Source: Parelaphostrongylus tenuis
Lineage: Eukaryota; Nematoda; Chromadorea; Rhabditida; Metastrongylidae
Length of the DNA: 64,000 nucleotides
Direction: 5' to 3'
Assembly: GCA_019055375.1 (NCBI GenBank)
Contig: JAHQIW010004447.1
Coordinates: 1-64,000, forward strand
The position numbers and the translations under genes are program-made. The notes below the pieces were generated by a model that was not told the DNA's origin, did not search any database, and saw only the letters and a program-made list of their open reading frames with translations. Positions 48,801 to 60,800 of this stretch are shown here, piece by piece. Numbering within the stretch: position 1 is the stretch's first letter; each line of letters opens with the position of its first letter.

Positions 48801-51800
48801 ATTTCCAAAGGTGCGATATATCTCATAAAGAACTGTATACTAGAGAATTTCGATGGAAAATATCCTAGCATGTATAACGAAGATCCTTAATGAAACGCAA
48901 CCAAGCCAACTGCATTCAGTAGAATGGAGCACTTAAAAAACGTTACATTTACCTCTACTGAAGTTACACTATGGCGGTATGCTATGCCATTGCTTGCCAC
49001 TGCGTCTATTGTGAAAAAAGAATTATAAGGCTATAACAAATTATCAAAACTGCTCTGCGGCACAGTCCATTAGCCTATGAAGTCGATGTAAAAGGTAAAC
49101 TCACAAATAAAAAATTCCTACTGAACCACCGCTTTACAGGTGTAATCTAACCTTCTATAACTCAATACTGACACAGACACGATATTCAAGAAACTCAATG
49201 AGTCCGCTGACTGCATCTATAAATTGCAGCATCACTGGATCGGGATTATAATGAGAGAAAACGAGAGTTATATTTGCTGATTTCACGAAACAGCTGTAAA
49301 AGCTAAGGAACGACAAGATCTAAAAAATGAAGCCTCCGAAAATCACAATGCGGTAAAAAGATCATATCTAATTATGACTGCACATAGCGAGCAAAATAAA
49401 GGTAAATTATTGAGATTTGAGTGCTCCGTGAAGGTGTACTACTTAACTATATAGATAAAAAGGCACGAAATTAATAAAGTCAAAAGGTATTTTTCAGTAC
49501 CTTCTCCACGAATATGCCTTCGTCCCTCTCGTCAGCAGGATTAGCCGCAGGTTTTCCAACACCGCCATGAATTAATATACCTAATGATTGACCATCTTTG
49601 CGAGTCACCGTGATAATACGCATTCCGGGAGGTTGTGGCTCATGAGTGACTAATAAAACCACACGTGGGCCACTTTGTTTCAAAGCCTGTAAGTGGTATA
49701 AAAAAAGATCTCAACGGAAAGCGAAAACAGGTATTATTCGGTACCTCAACTGCCTCAATGTGTTGAGCTTTTCGGATATCTCGATCATTAACTTCGAGAA
49801 TTCTATCGCCAATACGGAGACGTTGACATCTGAATGGTATGATGAGAAGCACAAGAAAATGGGCAGATCGCTAAGTCATACCGATCAGCAGGTGAGTTTG
49901 CAGCGATTTTACTGATAAATACACCGGGTCGATCCACACCAAACGGATGGCTTGAATGATCGCATCCGCCAACAATAGATAACCCGAGAGATTTACCATC
50001 CTTCGTCAAGACGACCTAGAGAGGGATTTATAAAACAAGTAAGATAGCGAAGGAAATTAATTCAAACAATTGAGTCAGCGAAACAAATGCCCCAGTCCTG
50101 ATATAACAAACAGCCATTTTATGAGGTCGTTTCATAAGTTTTGGCACTAGAGCAATAAACACCGAATTCATGAACAAGAAGTAATTAAAATTGCACCATT
50201 TTGATATCGCTCAACTGCGCGTTTTCTTGCGAACATTTTAATATACAACTTACCTTTACTTGCTCTAAAAAAGGAGCAGTCATGGGAACAAATTCGCTTG
50301 GTACTCATGCACAAATGGCGTGTTGAGGAGTAATAGTAGTAAAGGGGGGGGGGGGGCGCTAGACTGACAGAGCTTAAGGTGACGATACACTTGCAAAAAA
50401 GGAGGGTTAAAGAGTGGTTTGCGAGGTTCAAAGATGGATAGAACAGTCTGGAGGATTAGTCGTGCTCGAGTCGTTCACAAGAAGCTCCATTAATCTTGCG
50501 CGACGCTCAACTAGCATATTCCCCAGCGTGTCATTCGCGCATATGTAGCAAGGGAATTTGTTCCTAAGACAGCCCTGTTTGAACTAAATGCAGACAACTT
50601 TCAAACCAGAATGTTCGAAAGAAAATGCGCAATCGAACGATACCAAAATCATGCAATTGTAAGTACTTCTGATTGATAAAATTGATGCTTACTGCTCTAG
50701 TGCCGAAACTTATGGAACGAGCTCATAACATGTTGTCGACGAAATCATTGCAATACAACGTACCTCCTCCGTAGTTCCGTCCCATGACGAAGTGTCCGCA
50801 ACTGGATTATAAGACGTCGAATTTGTGGTTGCCACTTTGCATGCATTATGCATTGCAGATGGCTAAAAGGAATGAGATAACGATTATACATTGTTAGAAA
50901 TAGTGGAAAGATTGTCCAAGAAAAAAAAAGAACATAGAAGAGCAATGACAATCTGCCTAAATGTGATGAAAAAAACCTACATTTTGCTGCACCGATTGCG
51001 AATAAGGCGCCAAATTGGTAGGCGAAGAGGTGATGAGAGGAGTTGAAGGTAATGGGAGAGGAGAAATTTGTGGAACAGGATCACGCTGGTAGCTTTTATT
51101 AAGTCTACAATCTATTGAATGGTAGCACATGAGTGCAAGTGGCTTACCATGACAGTGATGTAAACATCCTCGTATGGATTACCAGTGAGTAAGGCGACCG
51201 CTTGATCATGACGAACACCTTTGAGTCGGGTTCCATTTATAGAGACGACTCGATCTCCGACCTTTAACCGGAGATTATTCAGTAAAGCAATAATTTTGGT
51301 AAACAACACGTCACGATCATTTCTGATGAAGAAAAGCAGACGTGATTATGTGTCAATCAACTTTTTCAAATATTGGAGTTAACGTATGAAGTGACACAAA
51401 TAGTAGGGTATCGATTGAAAGACAATGGAACCCAAGAGAAAACTACGTTAATGCTTTGAAAAACGATATATTGATTGTCGCAAAAGCTGCAGCGTTCGTA
51501 AGCTACGCATTCAGGTACAGAGACCTGACACAATGACCTTGATCAATCGCAGTAAAATTCATGAGAAGCTTACGTATTTCAGCAATGTCAAACTACAATT
51601 GTGGAGCTTTTCCTCCAAAAACGTATATTACCCTAAGGGATGCGCCACGCAATCGACTTCATCAATTATCGTTTGAAGCCACTGAACGCAAATTCTGGCC
51701 TTTACAATGACCCGCGGTGGCTTACCGATGTATCAAGTTACTTTTGCTATCCTCTCAGACAAATCTGGTACCAGTTTGGCGACTCCGCAAGGATGGAAGG

Positions 51801-54800
51801 CTTGGTGAGCATTGCGTGTGGGATCGAATCATCGACCACATATGTGTGCCGCAGGGCACTGCTCACGAGTGCGCCACACGCGCCCTACCAAGTACGTATA
51901 AGTTTATTGAGTTCGCAACCACAAGATTTCAAGCTTTTAGAGATCAAGAGCCTTGTGAAAGCATTTTTCAAAGTGATTAAGCTGGACGTCCGTTTAGAAG
52001 TGCACAGCTAAGTTCATTTTTATCTTAGATAGTTCCATAATCCAACAATAGTTTCAACTTTTACAAAGTTGGTCACGACGAAATCGGGCTCGCTGCGTGC
52101 AACCGAATTTGTAATCGCTTTGAAATGATCAATGCCGATTGCAAACATTACAGCTTTTGATACGTTCCGTGAATGCTCTAAAAATACCATATTGTCATAA
52201 GTACCTCGCCAGTATTCAAAGAGTGGATTTCGATATCTCTTTTTGCATGAAAATGTCAGCCAATCTTTCTTTTAATGCAAATTCTCAGGAGAAACGTGTC
52301 TCCATTACCCATTTATTTTGCCCATTTCAAAATATAATGTCGTCGCCAATCTGCCCCAAAATCCACCGCTGATGGCATATTATTAGGCATTCTCATAACT
52401 CTTGGCACTAGACCAATAAACACAAAATCTATTCAGTAGAAGCTTTTAGATGGATTATTATTAGTCAATTAATAGCCCAAACCTCAACAACATTGACTCC
52501 AAAACTAACACTCGTAAATGCTTACAGAGAGCACAATCCGAGCGAAAAGAAAACTAAGTTTCCCACTCAAAGTAAATAGCTCATCGATAGAACTTCATAA
52601 CGAGCTTATTCGGCAAAGTGAAACAAAAAAAAATGTTCGCACCACAGGACGGTAGAACAAAATCTCGCTCACAAAATCAATACAAAAAACCTTTAAGTCT
52701 TTCCAAAATGGATAGAAAATTTTTAATGAATTACGAAGATTTGTGTCTTTTGAATGACGCTGCTTGTTTGAGTGACGCGCGATTTTCATTATTCAATTGG
52801 AAAATTTTCTCCGTTTTGTTAGAACTTCCAAGTTTTTTGTATTTGTATTGTAAAGAAGACTTTGTTCAATCATTTTATAGGCACATACCTTCTGATATCA
52901 CCTTGCCAAATAAGCCCATTAAGAAATTCGAGCGACGAGCTATTTACTCGAATGTAAAACGTGGTTCTCCTCCTCCTCTAGCAGCGTTCTTTGTGAACCT
53001 TTACGAGAGTCAATTTCAGAATCAAAATTGTTGAGATTTGAATGATCGAATGACTGATATTCGTCTAAAAACCTGTAATTATTGAATTGGTGTTATTGCT
53101 CTAGCGCCAGAACTTATGAGAAGACTTATCATAACAACGTCAAAACAGCTTGTCTTGATGCAGAAAAGAAGCACGGACAAACCTTCTGACAGCGATCTAT
53201 TTACCACACTTTCAGTTTATTTTGAATTTATGGTTTTGCCACTCCGAGGTCTTAAGTTTTATCAAAACAGGTGCTGTGATAATACCAAGCTCTTCGTTAA
53301 ACTCTTGTTCTGTTGTATATAGATTCGCATGCACAGCAAATCGCCTAGGACTCTACCTTCCTAAACGCATTGACTTCCAAACCAAATTTGATACTTGAGC
53401 TGTTTTCTGCACGCTATAATTTGTAAATAGTACAAAGAATTCCAAGAATTTGTTTTTTCCGTTAGTTAAAACTAACGACTGCCCGACCGAATTCTTTCTG
53501 AATAGCGATAATAAGAGTGATACTAAGAATGCGTAAAAAATCATGTTGCACATTACCAAAAGTTTTCCTTGGCAAGATGCTGGTCCATTCGGTGTAATAT
53601 AACTAATGAAGAGACCATCAGAGGCCCCAGAATGTGAGGAAGCAACAGCGAAACCGGGAGAACCAGAAGCATCACTTAAAGGTAACCATAGACATAGTCT
53701 TCTTGAATGAGCACACATGTGTAAGAAGAATAAAAATACCGTTTTAACGTTACACTAAGGGTCTCGCGACTATTAATTGGTACATCGCTCGAATCCGACA
53801 TGTGAGAAACATCGATGGATTGCTCCGGAAACTTCTATAAACAGGTTAAATGAAATAAGTATCCTTGAATAGAGTACCTATATTTAGGAGTTGTGAAAAA
53901 TATTTACCATAAAATTCGCGCCGACATCCTCTTTTCTCAAAACCAATAATTCCACAACATCGCCTGGTTCATTCATCGCACGTACGGCTTCGTCATGTGG
54001 CGCAGAGGAGACATCTATGTTGTTTACTCTAAAGGGGAGGAAATGTTTGTTAGTTAGAGATTTTCTCCAAGCTTTCTGCTCATTCTAATACGTATCGACC
54101 TGCCTGAGAAGTTTATCGTTAACTCGAAGGCCTGCTAGACTTGCAGGTCCGTCAGGCGTAACACGCGACACGAAAAGCGAGCAATCTCCTTCAACAAAGG
54201 GAGTGCTGCCCAAACCGCCAGCAATCGAAAGGCCCAAATGACCGTTTGCATCGCGAACAATAGAGATTTTGCGTGACACTCCATCCCGGTTAACAGGCGA
54301 TACAACTGTCGATCGATCCTAAAACTAATAATATGGAGAAAAAAAATAAATTATTGCCAGTATTCAAATAAGTCGCATCATTATTAGATGGCAATCAACA
54401 CTTAGAGTCCGACGTGAGCTATTTTTCGCCCCATTTCTTTGAGACCATTTATTTCGCAACAGGGATGTCTCATGCTGTAAACTACGCATCAGTTCGGCAG
54501 CTAATTCAACGTGAACTCCCAATTCTATGCGTCAAAAAATTAAAATTATTGTCGACACTTAGCAGAAAAAATGTTGGTGGTGGGGAACGTGTGAAATTCA
54601 TCAACATCCTAGCATGTGGGAAATGTAGAGACTTCACGCTTTAACATAACGAAGTCCCTCTTGCACTCATAGAGTGACACAACAAATGTTATTGATAAAG
54701 AGGTTATATGTGACTGACAGTAGATGGGAACGACAGAAAAAAAAGATGGACACTTACATCACGAATTGATTTTAATTCGCAGAGTCTATAGACCCGGTGG

Positions 54801-57800
54801 TCATGGGGAGCTAAACATCAGACCCTAGGTGTTAAAGATTTGCTTCGACGTTTTTCATGCTATGTAAACGCACAATCAGCTTAGAACACAATTCTATGAG
54901 GAGACTTGAAAACGCATGCTTTTCTTCACCAACTAAATTCGATCTCGTTTGGTCAGTGACACGCAAAAATAAAGTGACCAATCGGTCGTACTCGCCAAAG
55001 AATGAGTAAATAAAAAGTAACTGCAAAAACAAGAAAAGATAGTTACTGTGCGATGACACACCAAACCAGTTACACTATGATGTGTTTGAAGAATGTCGAT
55101 AAGAAGATAAGTAAAGCAAGAAGAGCGAAAATAGTTATTGAACTGAGTAGAAAACACAGCAGATACTAAAGCACTGGGTGGTAATAAACGGAAAACGGTA
55201 AGCCAGATGACCACGATTTGAGAAGAAAAAGAAGCATTTTCGGAAACATAACTCATGCTATGATCATGCCAGCAAAGTAAGGTTATTCAGGCGATTTCTC
55301 CTCTATAAAACCTACTCGTTCTGAAGAGGTTTGTAGAGCACCACGTACTCCTTTGAAATGTGGGGTGTTGATTCGCTTAAGTCGGCACATTGACGGTGCC
55401 TCAGGAACATCACTTGCGAAAGCAACGTTCTTCATCTAAACTCCCCAATTGAAGCTATAAACGTGATAGGATTCGTTAACGGCACTAAATCGTTAAGAAT
55501 CAGGCAGACTGACATAGGTAAAGCTTGAGTTCAAGAGAATAGCTTACTAGGACATTACTATAGTGGAACTTATATTGAGAAGCTGCAAAGGTATACAACG
55601 ACCTGATAGAAGTAAAAATGAACTTCAATTTTTATTTCTACAACTTCAGCAATAGTCGCCTGATTAGAAGCGTTACTATATACGGAGAAAAGTTGAGCAC
55701 TAATCACAATGAATTTTTTTTTTTAATACAAGATGATGCAGGAAGGGAGAATGGCTTCACAACAAAATGAACTAGACAAACTTAACTGTGGTACTTTGCA
55801 CATTGATTCGCCGTCTAAAAGCTTGTAATAAGTGAATGAGGAAGCAAATCGAACAGTTTCTAGTGTCTAAGCAACTAGCAAGTATATATACTTAGCTAAT
55901 GCTCAAAACATATCTAACAAAGACCTACGGCTGCATATATGAGTCCGATTAGTCGCGCTATTGAGAGATTAAGATTCGACAATACATATTCGTCTTATAA
56001 GAGAGACGGGATTACTGATGAGATAAAAGTAATTACATGAACAAAATTTTTTGAAAGGAAAATCTTCACGGACAATTCATTCACAAAGGAAACATTCATA
56101 ACAACACAAACCTGCGTTGATTCTGGTGACTGTAGTTCCTGAGATGGCATGCTGTGCTCTGGTTCATATCTGAAGAACGAAAATATCACCTTTGCTACTT
56201 TCAAACAAGCCTACAAATTTATTTCATAACAAACGTGGATTTTTATAACGGGAAATATTCCAGCTGATTTGTTCCACTCCTATAGTTGAATCTCCCCAAA
56301 ATTTTCCCAGTAATTTTAGTAAAAATTCGGTCTAACAGATGAAAAAAAAAAACAGCAGAATAAACTAATTATGGTTGACAACCAATGACCGGTATTGGCT
56401 CAACCTCATGAACTTGTACACTCGATTCTCGACAAAATTGTGGCAATGAAATCATAAGCATTACCCATAGCAAGTCCTAGAGTAACATGACACGAAATTG
56501 TTAGTGTCTCACAGAAAAAAAAAATTCGATAACGAAAACAATAAGTTAATATTTAGTTGGTTAACGATAATTATGGATTCTGCAGAATGATTCAAGAGCC
56601 ATCACCTACGCATAGTATACGTATGTTATGTGCAATACATATGTATGTTTATATGTAGTATAGATACGTACCACTTTTATATGCACATGTATACGTGCGT
56701 ATATATTTATATAGAGCTACGTATACATATACATTTTCATATGTACACATACATATGTCTATATATGAATAGACATGAAGGTTTTGGTGCAAATTCGCTC
56801 AATAATTCTAACCTCATGTGCAGAGTTAAACGTCATTTAATGCTCGATTTCCAACTTGATTTTTCTTGCATATCCTCTGATACTATTTAAATAACGATAA
56901 TAATTTGCTGTACGGACCCCGGCTCTTCGAGCATTCGATTAGCTTCCTCGCATGCATGCTCCACAAAGATCCTCGAACACTTCGAGTGCTATTCTAAGTG
57001 CTGGTAGAGAATTTCGTCTTATTCATGAATAACGTGGAATACTGGTTAGAAAAAAATCTTTGGAATCCCGGAAAAATCAAAGCTAAGACTTTTATCGGCA
57101 TGTAGTTGATTGATTCCAAGAAAGTGCTGGTAACGAGATCGTAACAGATCACGGGAAGAGATTACTTTGCTTCCCGGTACACTCACTGTATCACTGTATC
57201 ACTGTATCACTACCTGAGCGGGGAAGCTGGGCAGACGTGGGTCTCATGGCAGTTAACCAGTCAAGAACCCTACATTATAATCGGCACACCACTTCCAATA
57301 AATCAATGGAACTCAAAATTCCTTGTATTTTTACTGCATTTTCGCAGTATTATGATGATTCAGATGTACCTTGTGTGGTGAGCAAAAGTTCGACCTCAGG
57401 CGGGAGTTAAACCCGCGTTTCACCTATACCACGGCGCGTGCTACCACTACACCACCGAGGCACTGTTTCCATACCACACATTAGTCTCTACTCGCTAGCA
57501 CTCTACTTCAATTAATGAAACCACTGAAAAGTGGAATACTTACTTTTGCACGCCACAGAAATGGCCATAAGTTTTGGTTTATGTAAATAAGAGCATACAC
57601 GTGATCGTGATTTTCCAAATGGAAAATAATTTGGAGGATAATTGTGGTAACAAAAAAGAAAACGAAAAAACCATATACAAAAAAAAATTTCAAAAATCGT
57701 TTGACTGATACGAGCAGCTCAGGTGAAATTTTGAAAAGATATCTTACTCAGTTGGTGGAACACTCTGAAATTTTAGCGCAGATCGTGGAGCCGGTTGAGG

Positions 57801-60800
57801 AACAGATGGTGGCGACGTCTCAACTCCAGCCCCAGGCTTCTTCGATAGAGTTAAAACGGCCGGTTGATTCTTGAAAAGCGCAGAGTTCATATAGTTAACA
57901 AGCAAATAGAAAAGTAGACGACGTCTGAAGTTGATTTTCGAATACTATCAATGATGTCACTATCGATCACTAAAAAATATTTGAGAAGTTAGGATTTATA
58001 AGAGTTTATAGAAGACATATTGCTCCATTGCTTTAGCTGAACAAATGACTATTATAAAGCTCCATTGAAACCTTTAGAAACTATACTACCGGAATTTCCA
58101 ATAAACTAAGAACGTAACTTAAACTTCTGAAATCTTCAGCGCAAACACGTCAGATGGTAACATCGGGTGCGAAATACGAGCCTGGACACATAAAAAAAAA
58201 ATGAAAGAAATATGTAACGAGGCTTCCAGAATATCATAATTTCTTAAGGTTAACAAAGAACAAGCATTCCTTATTCAAAGAACGCGGGCACTAACACCAC
58301 TTTTTGGAATTACGAAAGCTGAAATATTAGGTGGTTCCATAAGTTGGCACCAGAGCAATAAACACCAGTTCTGTTGACCAAAAATTAAAATAGTAATAAT
58401 TTGGTATCGTACAATTGCAAACTTCTTGCGAACATTTTGATATTGAACTTGTCTACATTTGCTTTAAGATAGAGCTGTCGTGAGAAGAAATTCGCTTGCT
58501 ACTCATGCACGAATGGCGCCTAAGGAAAAAAGCTTGCTAGTGAAGCGGCGCGCAAGATTAATGGGGCTTCCTGTCGACGGCCGGAGTGCGACTGACTCTG
58601 TAGACTGTCCTGTCCAGCTTTGAGCTCTAACCACTTTCTAGCCGTTCTTTCTGCAACTCTATCCCCCGCCCAGGCTTCTTTTCCGGTAAAATTTCGTTTT
58701 ACTGCTCTAGTACCAAAATTCATGGAACGACCTGATATTAAATAGTCTCATGATTTCTGTTTCTTTATTCACAGAAAAAGAATCACTTAATGAACGATAT
58801 GGTCACCAGTATGATGTCTGATATGCAACCATTTGCTGGGCAACGACCAAACGCTTTTCTCACAGAGGCATGAGGCTGGCGAACAAAAAACTCGGTGAGG
58901 TCAATTTTGAGCAAGTTGTGGTCTTCGAAATTTTCTTTCGAAGATGCTGCTTCAGGGCGCGGAAAAGATGGTATTGCGATGTACCAGTATCACGGCTATA
59001 CAGAAGATGTGGTACATGGTCCAGCCTACATTCTCCAAGATGTGGCGAGATGATTTTGCAATAAGAGATATTCGCTCAATACATGAACGGCCTACAGAGA
59101 CATAACTGCGGTTGATCATTTCATTTGAATAGTGAGCCATGGTGCTACGGCTATATACAAGTGTCTGCTCAAGCTACTAGAACCTTCTTCAACGTACCAG
59201 TGCTTTGGCAGTAATCCGCTTTGAAAGAAAAAAAATTAATAAAACAATAGAGCGGAAGAAATTATGGGATGGTGGCCGAACATAAAACGGAATAAAAGGT
59301 GAAAGATTAATTTCTTTTCAATGCTACAGAGCATTAAGGAAGCGTTTTCAGAAACCAAGAACGGCAATGAGACTGCGTTTATCAAGCTATTGGATGATTA
59401 AATACCAAAGGTCAAACGGAAAAGTTCTGTCCGGCAAAAAATCCAGGAGAGTGTATGGGATATTTGCGGAGTGAACATCGTCCACAAAGGGTTAAATTTG
59501 AGGATGACCATATGGGAACATACACATTAACGTCGACATATCACAGAGTTATATGTTAATACATCAATCAGTTGGTTGAATAAAAATTTATGACTAGATT
59601 CCTATGAGTCTACGAGTAGAAAAGAAACTTGGCAAAATTGGGAAAATTACCATAAAACATCCGAAAATTTTTCTACCGCTCATGTATGTATAGTGAAAAA
59701 GAAACTTACTTGATTCTGTCCATCGTGATGAATGACATGACCGTCTATACTGCTTTTTTTAAGTTTCTGCGGTTTAGGATGTGGGGTATCGTGACGTTCG
59801 AATTGGCCGATTGGTAACTATAGCAGTATAATAAGTAATTCACGAAAAAAAAAATCCAATGTGAACCTCACCTTTTCTTCGTCTATAGTAGCATCCTGAT
59901 CTGGGAAATGCACCTTCGGACCACCAATAAACGATCTATTTTGACCAGAACGATCTACAAAGAGAAAGATGTATAAAACTGAGTATTGCTAGAATCGGAG
60001 GAAAAAAAATGCTATATCAAAAAGCAATTGCAAGTGCATATTTTGGGCAAAAAAGGAGAAACTTCCTCAGAAGTCTATTTCTGTTGGAACAATTCTGAAA
60101 ATGATATAAGTGTGCCCTCGATTTTAGTACAAAGGTTCCACTCAAGAGGATTTCCTGTGGATTTAGTCCAAAAAACTCAGGAAAATCAACATAAAGCGGT
60201 TTAAAAAAAAAGAGTGTGAACAAACCATTCAGTGGATGTGCACTCAGCTGTGGTAACAAATAACAGGACAGTACTTTCACTCCGGTACGGGGATCTCGCT
60301 CTACTTGGAGTTTCAGCATGGCTTGCGACTGTAACGACAGAATGATACTGTACTATATCTCATGAAGACTATAGTGAGCAAATAAAACCTCCTGAAAACT
60401 CGAGATTCACCTGATTTTCACTCAACCATAACGCTTGGAGTTTAAATAGCACATTGATGGTAAACGGTAGATAACTGAGACGATTATTGCACAGATCGAG
60501 AACTGTTAGCTTCTCACACTTTCCAATGTCCATAGGTAACTCCGTGATTTCATTCTCTCTCAACGATAGCACAGTCAACGAGGTGCAACCACCTATCTAA
60601 AGAATAAGATCTGTGTTAGCAAACAACGGCCACCTGATATGCATGGATTTCAATTCGTGAGTGGAAAAAACGGGCTGAGTAGCCCATATACACTGATCGC
60701 AAGTCGAGTGAAGATGAAAACATTTGTTACTGACAACAACTTTCTTACTAACCGCTTTTTAGAAGCGGTACGATGCTACAACTATCTATTCAATAATGTT

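Larger units (their letters stand above)
51148..53834 (-). other. let-413: Scribble PDZ2 (exons 19-21)
   Basis: Exons 53740-53834, 53557-53674 and 51148-51261. The first strand is SVTLKRDASGSPGFAVASS, with GSPGF in place of GLGF, then DGLFISYITPNGPASCQGK. After a 2.3-kb intron come LLVGDRVVSINGTRLKGV and HDQAVALLTGNPYEDVYI. The phases agree (2/1, then 0/0). The large intron contains a mariner-type TIR element and a SINE. Confidence 0.85.
55316..59954 (-). other. let-413: Scribble exons 12-16: linker between LRRs and PDZ1
   Basis: Exons 59872-59954, 59710-59817, 57748-57869, 56112-56169 and 55316-55435 are phase compatible. They encode a polar, Pro/Ser/Lys-rich linker. It includes GPKVHFPDQDATIDEEK, similar in position and style to the VHF-acidic motif after the LRRs in SCRIB. 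It also includes a stretch with KRINTPHFKG just before PDZ1, a position where other Scribbles carry a similar TPHxxKG motif. The introns hold a tRNA-like SINE (57360-57470), mariner relics and AT/GT-rich low-complexity DNA at 56620-56780. Confidence 0.85.

Noticed and set aside
52618..53034. 138-residue plus-strand open frame
   Set aside because: Lies between mariner-type TIRs, antisense to the Scribble intron, with Lys/Phe-rich AT-driven composition and no homology I recognise.
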